Below, piece by piece: positions 1 to 8,368 of a stretch of 64,000 nt of DNA. Positions within the stretch are counted from its first letter, which is position 1; each line of letters starts with the position of its first letter. Made by a program: the position numbers and the translations under genes. This stretch comes from Actinobacillus sp. (GTDB taxonomy: Bacteria > Pseudomonadota > Gammaproteobacteria > Enterobacterales > Pasteurellaceae), in contig JAHHQZ010000005.1 in assembly GCA_020026075.1 (NCBI GenBank), positions 4,901 through 68,900 on the forward strand. Reading direction: 5' to 3'. Below the pieces are notes generated by a model. It was not told the DNA's origin. It ran no database searches and was given only the letters and a program-made list of their open reading frames with translations.

Positions 1-1
1 C

Positions 2-373
2 GTTTTAACCACAGGTGGCACAGGACCTGCGAAACGTGATGTTACCCCTGATGCTACGCTTGCGGTGGCACACCGTGAAATGCCAGGTTTTGGCGAGCAA
101 ATGCGCCAAGTGAGTTTGCACTTCGTGCCAACGGCGATTTTATCTCGCCAAGTGGGCGTGATTCGTGGCGAAAGTTTGATTTTAAATTTACCAGGCCAGC
201 CGAAAGCCATCGCTGAAACGTTGGAAGGAGTAAAAGACGAGGCCGGCAATGTGTTGGTAAAAGGCGTATTCGCCGCCGTACCGTATTGCTTACAGTTGTT
301 GAGCGGTATCTACATTGACACCCATCCACACATCATTAGAAGCTTCCGCCCAAAATCTGCACGTCGTGTGTAA
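2..373 (+). CDS. mog: Molybdopterin adenylyltransferase Mog, 5' truncated by window edge
   Basis: Adenylylates molybdopterin before molybdenum insertion in molybdenum cofactor synthesis (cytoplasm). The reading frame is open from base 2 and gives 123 residues. It begins with the family motif TTGGTGPAKRDVTPDAT and has the downstream LNLPGQPKA segment typical of MoaB/Mog proteins. The start codon and about the first third of the protein lie outside the window. The gene precedes modABC on the same strand, which links cofactor synthesis with molybdate import, although a hairpin terminator separates them. A MoaB-type relative is the only realistic alternative; the C-terminal half fits Mog better. 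Confidence 0.88.
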   Translation, partial: VLTTGGTGPAKRDVTPDATLAVAHREMPGFGEQMRQVSLHFVPTAILSRQVGVIRGESLILNLPGQPKAIAETLEGVKDEAGNVLVKGVFAAVPYCLQLLSGIYIDTHPHIIRSFRPKSARRV

Positions 374-377
374 AAAT

Positions 378-397
378 TGTAGGCAGGAATATTTTTT
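378..397 (+). repeat. Degenerate single arm of the GGAAT-core element
   Basis: TAGGCAGGAATATTTTTT just after the mog stop resembles the arm of the dispersed element, with one mismatch in the YYGGAAT core. It is weak and not included in the arm count. Confidence 0.3.
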
Positions 398-400
398 AAA

Positions 401-433
401 AAAAAGAGTGGCGTATAATATCCACTCTTTTTT
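401..433 (+). terminator. Hairpin terminator between mog and modA
   Basis: Stem GAGTGG/CCACTC is flanked by an A-run and a T-run (bases 428-433), with a 10-base loop. The loop contains TATAAT (414-419), so the hairpin may also hold the -10 of the mod promoter; no good -35 is seen. Confidence 0.65.
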
Positions 434-449
434 CACATTAGGAGTTACT

Positions 450-1208
450 ATGCGCTTCACTAAATGTCTTAGCCTTGCAGGTATTGCCTTATTTGCAAGT
501 GCCATCGCTAATGCGGATATTACCGTTTTTGCCGCATCATCAATGACAAATGCTTTACAAACGGCCAAACAAGCTTTCCAAAAAACACACCCCGACACTA
601 ACATTCAACTGGCTTTCGCCGCCTCATCAAAATTAGCTCGCCAAATTGAAAACGGCGCCCCTGCCAATTTATACGTTTCCGCCAACCAAAAATGGATGGA
701 TTACCTCGCACAGAAAGATTTACTCGCCGCCAATAGTCGTGTGGATATTGCGCGCAACACATTGGTGTTGATCGTGCCGAAAGACAGCAAATTGACCAAA
801 GTGAATTTACGTGCACCACAATGGACGTCCTATTTAGGTGATGGCCGTCTTGCCATTGGTGAACCAAACGCCGTGCCAGCAGGGCGTTATGCGAAACAGT
901 CGTTAACCTCCATTCACGCTTGGCATTTGGTTGAGAAAAAACTTGCCCCAGCTGCGAACGTACGTGTGGCGCTTTCCTATGTGGAACGAGGTGAAACGCC
1001 AATGGGCATTGTGTATTCCACTGATGCGAAATTAACGCCAAAAGTGCGTGTGCTTGCGGAATTTCCACAGTCCAGTTATGAACCGATTACCTACCCTGCG
1101 GCTTTAATTAAAGGGCAGGATAACCAAGAAAGCCGTGAATTTTTGGCCTTTTTACAATCCAGTGAAGGGCAGAAAATTTTCGCACAATACGGATTTATGC
1201 GACCATAA
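450..1208 (+). CDS. modA: Molybdate ABC transporter, periplasmic binding protein
   Basis: Captures molybdate (or tungstate) in the periplasm and delivers it to ModBC. The 252-residue protein starts with a Sec signal peptide of about 22 residues, likely cleaved after ANA, followed by DITVFAASSMTNAL, the ModA N-terminal signature with the first oxyanion-binding serines. I chose the ATG at 450 because GGAG lies just upstream and the signal peptide begins there; the longer open frame upstream runs back through the terminator. The stop codon abuts the modB start, so modA, modB and modC form one operon. Confidence 0.95.
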   Translation: MRFTKCLSLAGIALFASAIANADITVFAASSMTNALQTAKQAFQKTHPDTNIQLAFAASSKLARQIENGAPANLYVSANQKWMDYLAQKDLLAANSRVDIARNTLVLIVPKDSKLTKVNLRAPQWTSYLGDGRLAIGEPNAVPAGRYAKQSLTSIHAWHLVEKKLAPAANVRVALSYVERGETPMGIVYSTDAKLTPKVRVLAEFPQSSYEPITYPAALIKGQDNQESREFLAFLQSSEGQKIFAQYGFMRP

Positions 1209-1934
1209 ATGATGTGGCTTGCGGATTTTTCCCTATCGGCGGCGGAATGGGATGCTATTCATTTAAGCCTTAAAGTGGCAGCGGTAGCGATGGCTACCAG
1301 CTTGCCACTGGCGATTTTTGTGGCTTGGCTTTTGGCTCGCAAATCCTTTTATGGCAAATCCCTACTAAACGGCATTGTACATTTGCCGTTGGTGCTGCCG
1401 CCTGTGGTCATTGGTTATTTGTTGCTGGTGAGTATGGGGCGAAATGGCGTGATTGGTCGCTGGCTACTGCATTATTTTGATTTTACGTTCAGTTTTAACT
1501 GGTACGGTGCAGCGCTGGCATCTGGCATTGTGGCTTTTCCGCTGGTGGTGCGTTCCATTCGTTTAGCCTTAGAGCAAATCGATTACCGCCTTGAACAAAC
1601 AGCACGCACGCTGGGCGCTGGCAGCTGGCGAACGTTTTTTACTATCACCTTGCCGTTGTCGCTACCCGGTATTCTTGCAGGCGTTGTGCTGGGTTTCGCT
1701 CGTTCTTTGGGCGAATTTGGGGCGACGATCACGTTCGTTTCTAATATTCCTGATGTTACACAAACCATTCCGCTGGCGATGTATGCTTTAATTGAAACGC
1801 CAGGTGCAGAAGGTGCAGCGGCTCGGCTGTGTGTGATCGCCATCGCCATCGCTTTGATTTCCTTAGTGATTTCAGAATATCTCGCTCGTCAAATGCAAAA
1901 AAAATTAGGACAACGCAATGCAAATGCTCGATAA
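1209..1934 (+). CDS. modB: Molybdate ABC transporter, permease
   Basis: Inner-membrane channel subunit for molybdate import. The protein has 241 residues and about five or six hydrophobic segments. The cytoplasmic EAA-type loop that docks on the ATPase is visible ([16 protein letters not shown], about residues 130-145), followed by LPGILAG. The ATG directly follows the modA stop; a second ATG is the next codon. Its last 17 bases overlap the annotated modC start, and an element arm lies just downstream, inside modC. Confidence 0.95.
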   Translation: MMWLADFSLSAAEWDAIHLSLKVAAVAMATSLPLAIFVAWLLARKSFYGKSLLNGIVHLPLVLPPVVIGYLLLVSMGRNGVIGRWLLHYFDFTFSFNWYGAALASGIVAFPLVVRSIRLALEQIDYRLEQTARTLGAGSWRTFFTITLPLSLPGILAGVVLGFARSLGEFGATITFVSNIPDVTQTIPLAMYALIETPGAEGAAARLCVIAIAIALISLVISEYLARQMQKKLGQRNANAR

Positions 1935-3063
1935 CGCTAGGTCGGAATTTTCCACGAAAAATTGTGAAAACCATGAAAAAGGCTTGCAAATTCACGTGAA
2001 AAAACAGCTCGGCAAACTGCAACTGTGTGCCGATCTCGCCATTCCCGCACGTGGGGTGACGGCGTTGTTTGGCTTATCTGGATCAGGGAAAACCTCGCTG
2101 ATTGAACTAATTAGCGGCTTAACTCGTCCTGATCTTGGCAAAATTACCCTCAATGGGCGAGTGCTGGTGGACACGATGCAAGGCGTGTTTGTGCCGCCGA
2201 ATAAACGCCATATTGGCTTTGTGTTTCAAGATGCACGCTTGTTTCCCCATTATCGTGTGCTGGGCAATTTAACCTACGGAATGAAAAACGCCACGAGCCA
2301 CGAGGCACACCGAAATATTGCGGAAATTGTTGAACTGCTTGGCATTGGCGATTTGCTCAAACGCTATCCGCTGACCCTATCAGGCGGCGAAAAGCAACGT
2401 GTGGCCATTGGGCGTGCCTTGCTGACGGCGCCTGAAATTTTGCTAATGGACGAGCCATTGTCAGCGCTGGATCTGCCACGCAAACGTGAGCTTTTGGACT
2501 ATCTCGACACCCTATCCGCACGCATTCAAATTCCCATTATTTATGTGACCCACAGCCTTGATGAGCTAATGCGTTTGGCGGATAACGTAGCGCTTTTGCA
2601 CAATGGCAAGGTGGCGGCTTACGATAAGCTAGAAAAGGTGTGGCACAGCCCAACTTTTGCCCCTTGGGTGATGGCAGAACAAGGCGATATGGGGCGAACG
2701 AATGTTTTGGCTCTGCCAGTGGCTTGTCAGCGTAAGGATTTTCAAACCACTGGGCTAGCGATGGGGGATCAAACATTATGGATCCGAGCCATCGAACCGC
2801 CACAGGATCGCCTTGTACGGCTTTGTATTCACAGCTCGGATATTTCCATTGCGTTGCAAAAGCCTGTTCAAAGTAGCATTCGCAACAGCTTGCAAGGGTG
2901 CATTACGCAAATTCAGCCCAAAAGCGAGGGTGTGGATGTCGCCATTGCCATTGGCGAACATACCCTGTACGCCACGATCAGCCACTGGGCAAATCACGCC
3001 CTCAACCTGCACACAGGGCAGACGGTATACGCTCAAATAAAAATGGTTTCCGTACTCCGATAA
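1918..3063 (+). CDS. modC: Molybdate ABC transporter, ATPase with Mop domain
   Basis: Energises molybdate import. The 381-residue frame has Walker A GLSGSGKT (about 52-59), signature LSGGEKQ (about 154-160), Walker B LLMDEP (about 175-180) and a C-terminal molybdate-sensing Mop region (about 285-381). The first 22 residues are unusual: the family normally starts near [10 protein letters not shown], but here an element arm (bases 1936-1970) is translated as ARSEFSTKN before that point. The real start could be ATG 1918, ATG 1924 or TTG 1984. The end of the gene runs into another element arm. ModC function is secure; the start is not. Confidence 0.93.
   Translation: MQMLDNARSEFSTKNCENHEKGLQIHVKKQLGKLQLCADLAIPARGVTALFGLSGSGKTSLIELISGLTRPDLGKITLNGRVLVDTMQGVFVPPNKRHIGFVFQDARLFPHYRVLGNLTYGMKNATSHEAHRNIAEIVELLGIGDLLKRYPLTLSGGEKQRVAIGRALLTAPEILLMDEPLSALDLPRKRELLDYLDTLSARIQIPIIYVTHSLDELMRLADNVALLHNGKVAAYDKLEKVWHSPTFAPWVMAEQGDMGRTNVLALPVACQRKDFQTTGLAMGDQTLWIRAIEPPQDRLVRLCIHSSDISIALQKPVQSSIRNSLQGCITQIQPKSEGVDVAIAIGEHTLYATISHWANHALNLHTGQTVYAQIKMVSVLR
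1936..1970 (+). repeat. GGAAT-core element, single arm in modC 5' end
   Basis: The arm starts GCTAGGTCGGAATTTT and is followed after a short spacer by an A/T tract. It lies in frame within the modC N-terminal extension. Confidence 0.8.
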
Positions 3064-3088
3064 ATTTTTCAAAAAATTCCAGCCTAAG
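3062..3088 (-). repeat. GGAAT-core element, single arm after modC
   Basis: AAAAAATTCCAGCCTAAG, the arm in reverse orientation, begins at the modC stop codon and ends just before the mrr ribosome-binding region. Confidence 0.75.
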
Positions 3089-3101
3089 AAAAGGACCGCA
3101 A

Positions 3102-4004
3102 ATGAAAAAGCACAATGAACTAATGTTTCCTGTATTACAATTTTTCGCCGATGGTAAGTCATATACACGCAAAGATTTGTTTGCTTACGGTGCAGAGCAT
3201 TTTGGGTTCTCCGCCGAAGAATTACAACGTCGCCACAGATCTGGCGGTTTGGTGTACAAGACACGTATTGGCTGGGCGGTAGCTTGGCTTGCTTTGGAGA
3301 AAGTTTTAACAGATGAAACGCTTTTATTAAAACGTGTGGCTCGTGCTACTTATCAAATTACGCCATTGGGTGAAAAGTTCGCCAAAGATGAAACGTTGTT
3401 TAATCAATGGTTTGCTACACATTACGGTTTGAAAAAAGCGAAAAAATTCTTGCCAGATAACGAGAAAACGGAAGAACCGATTATTGATATTTCGCCAGAA
3501 GAACATTTGGATCAAGCTCGCAAATTACTTGACGATAATTTAAAAAGCGAGTTGCTAGTGGAAATTATGCAAAACACGCCGCAATTTTTTGAGCGTTTGG
3601 TGTTAAAACTGCTGGGAAAAATGGGCTACGGTACGGAAGATTTTCAATGCGAACTCACCAAAAACGGCGCAGACGGCGGCATTGACGGCATTATTTATGA
3701 AGATGAACTTGGGCTAAGCAAAATTTATTTGCAAGCCAAACGCTGGCAAGGCGTGGTGGGACGGCCTGAAATTCAAAAACTGGTGGGAGCGATTGCGGAT
3801 AAAAACACGAAAAAAGGCGTGTTTATTACCACATCAAATTTCACGGAAAATGCACGTAGCTATGCACAATGTTTGCAAAGCCACTCCATCGCCCTCATTG
3901 ACGGCGAGCAACTGGCGGCGTTGATGATTAAATATAAAATTGGCGTGGAAGTTGCAGACGTGATTGAAATTTGCCGTATCAACGGTGATTTTTTTGAAAA
4001 TTAG
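3102..4004 (+). CDS. mrr: Mrr-type restriction endonuclease
   Basis: Type IV (modification-dependent) restriction enzyme family that cuts DNA carrying foreign methylation. The protein is 300 residues, the usual Mrr length. The N-terminal winged-helix Mrr_N part spans about residues 5-90. The PD-(D/E)XK catalytic domain spans about 155-275, with TPQFFERLVLKLLGKMGYG, GADGGIDG (Asp at about 195) and the QAK motif (211-213), where Gln replaces Glu/Asp as is normal in Mrr. I chose the ATG at 3102, after AAGGA; the longer open frame overlaps modC. The family is clear; the target methylation is unknown. Confidence 0.88.
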   Translation: MKKHNELMFPVLQFFADGKSYTRKDLFAYGAEHFGFSAEELQRRHRSGGLVYKTRIGWAVAWLALEKVLTDETLLLKRVARATYQITPLGEKFAKDETLFNQWFATHYGLKKAKKFLPDNEKTEEPIIDISPEEHLDQARKLLDDNLKSELLVEIMQNTPQFFERLVLKLLGKMGYGTEDFQCELTKNGADGGIDGIIYEDELGLSKIYLQAKRWQGVVGRPEIQKLVGAIADKNTKKGVFITTSNFTENARSYAQCLQSHSIALIDGEQLAALMIKYKIGVEVADVIEICRINGDFFEN

Positions 4005-4050
4005 TAGGCCGGAATTTTTGGCAAAATTTTCAAAAAAATTCCAGCCTACG
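4004..4050. repeat. GGAAT-core element, inverted pair after mrr
   Basis: The left arm GTAGGCCGGAATTTTT and right arm AAAATTCCAGCCTACG flank a CAAAATTTT centre. It begins on the last base of the mrr stop codon and can fold as a hairpin. Confidence 0.85.
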
Positions 4051-4057
4051 CTGGAAA

Positions 4058-4087
4058 ACAAAATGGCATCAAAGGATGCCATTTTTT
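4058..4087. terminator. Terminator, copy 1 of the duplicated pepE terminator
   Basis: Stem AATGGCATC/GATGCCATT with flanking A- and T-runs. It is identical in its stem to the pepE terminator at 5966-5994 and lies in the duplicated segment. Confidence 0.8.
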
Positions 4088-4103
4088 ATGGGAATTTTCC
4101 GCA

Positions 4104-4172
4104 CTACAATAAATCTTGCAAGGATTGCTGGTGGCGGTATTGTTTTTCTTGGCTCAAACGGAATATGGCATA
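4104..4172 (-). pseudogene. pepE 3'-end fragment, duplicate
   Basis: The last codons of pepE, including the same TAG stop, are repeated here almost exactly (compare 6011-6080). Similarity breaks off at about 4172, ten bases before the 3' end of the lipoprotein gene. With the preceding element arm and terminator the duplicated block is about 145 bp, over 90 percent identical by eye. It cannot be functional; it marks a duplication or insertion event. Confidence 0.85.
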
Positions 4173-4182
4173 AGCTTATGCA

Positions 4183-4629
4183 TTATTTAGCGATAAATTT
4201 TAAAGTTTCTTTTCCGTTGGAAAGTAATATCGCATTTTGTTGAATTTCAACTTTATTCATTGTGGCTAAAAGTTTTAAAAACTCAGCTTCAGCTTCCATA
4301 TCTTTGGAAGTCCCTGCCATCATTGTGGTAGCGATGCTGCCAAGTTTAAGTTTATTACCATCAATTGAATAATCACCAAAATAATTATTTACCCCCGCAA
4401 ATCCCGCAATAATGTCCAATTTTTCTTCATTTTGCGTGAAGGTTAAACTCGCTTTGCCATTTTCAAGCCAGAAGTCTTTATTTTGAATAGCTTTAATCAT
4501 TGATTTCATATCGCTAGTTGATTGTTGAGTTATGGCTTGTTCTGCTTGGTTTTTTACATCAGCATTTTTCGCCTGATCACAGCCTGTGATTAATAAAGCT
4601 AGTGGTAATAAACAAATTAATTTTTTCAT
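4183..4629 (-). CDS. META-domain (HslJ-like) lipoprotein
   Basis: A 148-residue predicted lipoprotein with signal MKKLICLLPLALLITGC, lipobox LITGC and Cys17 as the acylated residue. Asp at +2 would favour inner-membrane retention by the E. coli Lol rule. The C-terminal half fits the META domain of HslJ-type proteins: GVNNYFGDYSIDGNKLKLG, then IATTMMAGTSKDMEAEAEFLK. Family members are linked with stress or antibiotic tolerance, but no reaction is known. AAGGAG lies upstream of the ATG. It belongs to the cassette bounded by duplicated pepE ends, with no obvious operon partner. Confidence 0.75.
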   Translation of the reverse strand: MKKLICLLPLALLITGCDQAKNADVKNQAEQAITQQSTSDMKSMIKAIQNKDFWLENGKASLTFTQNEEKLDIIAGFAGVNNYFGDYSIDGNKLKLGSIATTMMAGTSKDMEAEAEFLKLLATMNKVEIQQNAILLSNGKETLKFIAK

Positions 4630-4993
4630 ATGAAACTCCTTTCAAACAATAAAGTGAGTATCAGTGTAGCATAAATGTGGTTAATCAGCATTAGGGGGGA
4701 TAAAGGTTAAACGTATTAATGATATAATCAATACTTCCTTAATTAAATTTTTTAAACAATCGTTATTATCGCTTTGAGTTTAACGACTTGTAATTTTAGC
4801 ATTGGTTTTTTGCATGTTTTATGTTTAAAAATTGTCTTATTACTTTGCTTGTATTTTTTTTACCCACAGCAACTGATTTTTGCCTTAAATCCCTATCCCC
4901 CGTTTTTTGTAAAAATTTATGCTCCAAAAAAAAGCACATCAATCGATGTGCTTTTTTTTTGCCGAAATTATGGCGTTATTTTCAACTATACAA
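4630..4993. other. Intergenic gap with duplicated upstream region and terminator
   Basis: No gene is seen. About 4731-4840 is a diverged copy of the region upstream of the outer-membrane gene (about 5655-5770), sharing TCGTTATTATCGCTTTGA and GACTTGTAATTTTAGCATT. The rest is AT-rich, ending in the terminator at 4926-4960. Confidence 0.7.
4926..4960. terminator. Terminator for the outer-membrane barrel gene
   Basis: Stem AAAGCACATC/GATGTGCTTT with a four-base loop and long A- and T-runs on either side, so it can work on both strands. It sits 34 bases beyond the stop of the minus-strand gene. Confidence 0.85.
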
Positions 4994-5652
4994 TTAGAAA
5001 GTATAGCGGGCGAATACTTTGCCACCGAAATTTTGGAGAGTGAAAGGAGAAGTACCGAGGAAGCGGTTGTATTCTATGCCGACACCTGCACTTATATGAT
5101 CTGTCACTTTATATTCAGCACCCGCTGTTGCACCGATGGTGAATTTAGTTTTTTTTATTTTCCAATGTTCGTAACCAAATGCATCTGTGGTATCCATTTC
5201 AGTTTTGATGAAACCAACGCCTAGGCGTACACCAACATAAGGGCGGATAATAGATTCAGGTAAAAATGCATAGCTATAGGTGACACCTAAACCGTAAGCA
5301 CGAAGGCTTGTTTTGCCATAATCATGGTCATTTAAATTAGGATTGTAATTTGTATTAATTCCATTAGGTTCATTCCACTTCTCACTATATGCCTTACCAA
5401 AATTGGTGAAATCAAACGCTAAACGGTTGCTCCCATCAAAATCTAACCCAAAAGCAATACTTTGAGTGAAATTATTTTTGCTACTACTCCAATCTTTGTC
5501 AACTGAACTATCCCAATCAGGTAGATTATAGTGTCCGTTAAATTTAAAGTGGTTCATTCCTAAATCTAATTGAGTGAAATATTTCACTTCAGCTTGTGCA
5601 GTTGAAACTGTTGCTAAGCCTAGGAGAGCAGTTGCTAATAATGTTTTTTCAT
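4994..5652 (-). pseudogene. Outer-membrane beta-barrel protein, frameshifted at a poly-A tract (possibly phase variable)
   Basis: From 5590 down to 4994 the frame encodes a mature eight-strand-type barrel of about 198 residues: glycine- and aromatic-rich strands, SIIRPYVGVRLGVGF and a terminal ...GKVFARYTF with final Phe. Upstream, a clear signal peptide (LLATALLGLATVSTAQA) is in the same frame, but the only good ATG (5652) enters it out of frame: ATG is followed by six As, giving a TAG after five codons. Seven As would restore MKKTLLATALLGLATVSTAQA then EVKYFTQ. This is either an OFF phase, a fixed mutation or a sequencing error. The nearest in-frame alternative start, a GTG at 5587, would omit the signal. 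It resembles opacity-type or OmpW-like surface proteins; the exact family is not recognised. Confidence 0.75.
5644..5649. repeat. Homopolymeric tract (A6 on the coding strand) after the start codon
   Basis: Six T on the plus strand, directly after the ATG of the barrel gene on the minus strand. Gain of one base would join the ATG to the signal peptide frame. Confidence 0.7.
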
Positions 5653-5929
5653 GATTAATTCCTTATTAAAAATTTTTAAATAATCGTTATTATCGCTTTG
5701 AATTAAGCGACTTGTAATTTTAGCATTTGTTTCTTTTTGGGGGTATGTTTTATTGGTTAAAATTTGCTTCTTTTTCTCTTTATACCGTAATGTATAAAGA
5801 GAAAAAGAATGTACTTATGTTGCCCTCACAACTTATTTTCACCCGTCTCTATCACGTCATCATTTTACTCACAAAACGCTTTAGGTGTTTTGTTCACTCT
5901 AATCAATAGTTTGATACGCAGTATAGAAC

Positions 5930-5955
5930 GAAATTTTCAAAAAATTCCAGCCTAC
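5930..5955 (-). repeat. GGAAT-core element, single arm before the pepE terminator
   Basis: AAAATTCCAGCCTACG with the preceding AAATTTTC tract. The partner arm present in copy 1 (4004-4050) is missing here. Confidence 0.75.
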
Positions 5956-5965
5956 GCTGGGAAAA

Positions 5966-5994
5966 CAAAATGGCATCAAAGGATGCCATTTTTT
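5966..5994. terminator. pepE terminator
   Basis: Stem AATGGCATC/GATGCCATT, A-run before and T-run after. It lies 17 bases beyond the pepE stop on the minus strand. Confidence 0.85.
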
Positions 5995-6010
5995 ATGGGA
6001 AATTTCCGCA

Positions 6011-6727
6011 CTACAATAAGTCTTGCAAGGATTGCTGGTGGCGGTATTGTTTTTCTTGGTTCAAACGGAACACAGCATAAGGTTTGCCGTTACTGCTGTG
6101 GTACGTCAAACCGTTGTCGTGCAAGTGTAGCCAGCTCCCTTCTGGAATGCCTACGACCGTTTTGTGCGGATTTTGAATGCAAAATTCCGCAATGCGTTCA
6201 TCACGAGTTTCGCCCATATGGTTTTCTAGGCTTGCGTCCACATAGTGGGCGTTAATGTGGAACGTCACCAAATTGAGTGAGGATGTAATGGCTGCGTCAA
6301 CCACGCACATATCGTTGGTGGTACACATATTCGGCGAGCAAATCACTGAGCCTGCGCTCCAGCCCACATACACTTTTCCTTGATTTATTACGGCGTGGCG
6401 AATTGGTTCGATCAAACCGAAATCGTGCAGGGATTTGTTCAACTGCCACGTGTTACCTCCGCTCACCAGAATGGCATCTGCCCAATCAATAGCCAGCACA
6501 GGGTCGGTAAAGTCGTGAATGCCTTTGATAGTGAGGTTTTGCCCTGCGAAACTTTGCTTAACGCTTTCGACTCGCTCGTCAAAGGTTAGGCGAATCACCG
6601 CATAGGGGATCACTAGTACATTTTTCACCTTTTGCACCATGAATATTTGATTGATAGCAGGTAAAGCGTAATCAAGCAAATGGGTTGAAGTTGGGAGTTT
6701 TCCGTTACTTAACATAAAAACATGCAT
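6011..6727 (-). CDS. pepE: Dipeptidase E (alpha-aspartyl dipeptidase)
   Basis: Cytoplasmic serine peptidase of family S51 that releases N-terminal aspartate from dipeptides such as Asp-Leu. The protein has 238 residues, close to the family length. The nucleophile motif GWSAGS is at about 122-127 (Ser124), preceded by VSGGNTWQL, and a FHINAHYVD stretch provides the likely catalytic histidine. The neighbour dcuC, 24 bases upstream on the same strand, imports or exports C4-dicarboxylates, so the pair fits peptide-derived aspartate use. Its 3' end is duplicated at 4104-4172. Confidence 0.93.
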   Translation of the reverse strand: MHVFMLSNGKLPTSTHLLDYALPAINQIFMVQKVKNVLVIPYAVIRLTFDERVESVKQSFAGQNLTIKGIHDFTDPVLAIDWADAILVSGGNTWQLNKSLHDFGLIEPIRHAVINQGKVYVGWSAGSVICSPNMCTTNDMCVVDAAITSSLNLVTFHINAHYVDASLENHMGETRDERIAEFCIQNPHKTVVGIPEGSWLHLHDNGLTYHSSNGKPYAVFRLNQEKQYRHQQSLQDLL

Positions 6728-6751
6728 ACGATATCCTTATTTTTCCGTTAC

Positions 6752-8131
6752 TTAGAATATCATTAAGCTGACAAGGGTTGAAATGATAATCCCGCCAAGC
6801 ATTGGAATAGCCGTGCGTTTGGCAAGGGCGAAAGGTGATACGTTAGCCACCCCTGCAATGGCCACCATATTCGGTGCGATTGGCGAAATGTTACGGCTCA
6901 TTCCTGCCACAAATTGCATTGGCAACAACATCATCACAGGGGCGATGCCGAGCTTGCCAGCGATTTCAGGTACGAGATTGGCAAATGAGAAAAATGCCGC
7001 ATTGCCTGACCCCATTAGCACAGCGGTAACCATAATGATCGCGACCATTACGATAGTCATCGCCACTGCACCAAAGCCTGCGGTTTCAGCGCTGTGAATG
7101 ATAACGTCAATCACGCCGATGGCTTTCAAGCCTTGTGCAAAGGTTTGCCCAGCCACGATAAAGGTTACTACATTGGCGAACTGCTTGCCCATTCCATCAA
7201 AGAAAATTTGCACGGAATTGACCACTTTTTTCGCATTACCGAGCGAGAAATATTCAAAAATTAAGGCAATCACCACAGACACGAGCATTGCTGTCGTAAC
7301 GTCCATTTTTATGGAACTAATGGTGAGTTTGTTGAATAAGAAAATAAGCACTAGCGGAATGACAGGCAAAATAGCATAAATGGTCGGCGCTTGGTTGAGT
7401 TTGTCGTGGGTTTGCTGGTCAATATTGAGATCCGCATCGCCATCGCAGTTGGTTGGTTTCAGATTGCGATCCAAATATTTATTCACCACCACCAAAAGCA
7501 AGGCAATGGTGACGAGCGAAATAGCGGCCACAAGGATTTGATATTTCACCACATATTCCACCACATCAATGCCGATAATCTCTGCGGCAAAATTCACATT
7601 ACCCTGTGCAGGGCCAATTTCCACCGCAACCGCTGTGGCAATCGGTGTACAGGCAGTAAGCGGACTTAGCCCAATGCCACGCATTAATGGATACAAGGTT
7701 ACCATTAACAACACGCCTAAGCCTGACGCACTGGTAATGAAAATGGATAAAAATTCACCGACAAAAAAGCACAGCGCCATAAATAAATACGGCTGATGTT
7801 GCACTTTTTTTAGCGGTTTAGTCAGCACTCGCACCAGCGAGGCAGAGGCACCAATGTCGTGCATATAAAATGCAAACCCAGCGATAGCCATAATTTTCAA
7901 ACCAAGCCCAGCACTTTGGGTTGAGAAGGTGTCTTTCATAAATTGGAAAATATCCAATAAATGCGAACCAGTGGATTGGTCTTGCTCCAACGGCAAGCCT
8001 TTATTAAACACCAGCGCACAAACCATTAACACCACGCCACCGAAAATCAGCATTGCTTGTGCTTGATAGCCCTTTAACACGAAATATGCCACAAATGCAG
8101 TAACTGCAATGGCGATGATAATTTCTAACAT
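6752..8131 (-). CDS. dcuC: Anaerobic C4-dicarboxylate transporter DcuC
   Basis: Inner-membrane carrier of the DcuC family, mainly an exporter of succinate during fumarate respiration. The 459-residue protein is hydrophobic throughout, with about 12 or more membrane segments. Recognisable DcuC regions include FFVGEFLSIFITSASGLGVLL, EIGPAQGNVNFAAE and MQFVAGMSRNISPIAPNMV. Start ATG 8131 has AAGGAG before it. It probably forms an operon with pepE downstream. Fumarase C is encoded 1.2 kb away on the same strand, so fumarate metabolism is clustered here. Confidence 0.9.
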   Translation of the reverse strand: MLEIIIAIAVTAFVAYFVLKGYQAQAMLIFGGVVLMVCALVFNKGLPLEQDQSTGSHLLDIFQFMKDTFSTQSAGLGLKIMAIAGFAFYMHDIGASASLVRVLTKPLKKVQHQPYLFMALCFFVGEFLSIFITSASGLGVLLMVTLYPLMRGIGLSPLTACTPIATAVAVEIGPAQGNVNFAAEIIGIDVVEYVVKYQILVAAISLVTIALLLVVVNKYLDRNLKPTNCDGDADLNIDQQTHDKLNQAPTIYAILPVIPLVLIFLFNKLTISSIKMDVTTAMLVSVVIALIFEYFSLGNAKKVVNSVQIFFDGMGKQFANVVTFIVAGQTFAQGLKAIGVIDVIIHSAETAGFGAVAMTIVMVAIIMVTAVLMGSGNAAFFSFANLVPEIAGKLGIAPVMMLLPMQFVAGMSRNISPIAPNMVAIAGVANVSPFALAKRTAIPMLGGIIISTLVSLMIF

Positions 8132-8368
8132 CGTTATCTCCTTGATAAAAAAACTGCATTTATCATATTAAATAAAAAATGAGAATGACAACTTTTAATA
8201 AGGTTTCTGTTAAAAGGCTGTAATGTATTTTAATATTTTGTAACAAGGTAAAAAGGAGTTTAAAAAACACTTTTTTCTCGCTTGTCTTTTTAAAGTTTTT
8301 CCGTTATAAAAATTTAGCTTTTTAAGCACAGTATCATTTAAGTTTAGTCACCTAATTAGGAAGATATT

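Larger units (their letters stand above)
5653..6010. other. Intergenic gap: barrel-gene promoter region and duplicated block copy 2
   Basis: No gene is seen. About 5655-5770 carries the upstream region of the barrel gene, repeated at about 4731-4840. The duplicated block shared with 4022-4172 starts at about 5930 with a single element arm, followed by the pepE terminator. Confidence 0.7.

Noticed and set aside
405..425. ModE-like operator (CGTATAATAT) before modA
   Set aside because: Only one half resembles the ModE site; the second inverted half is not present at the right spacing.
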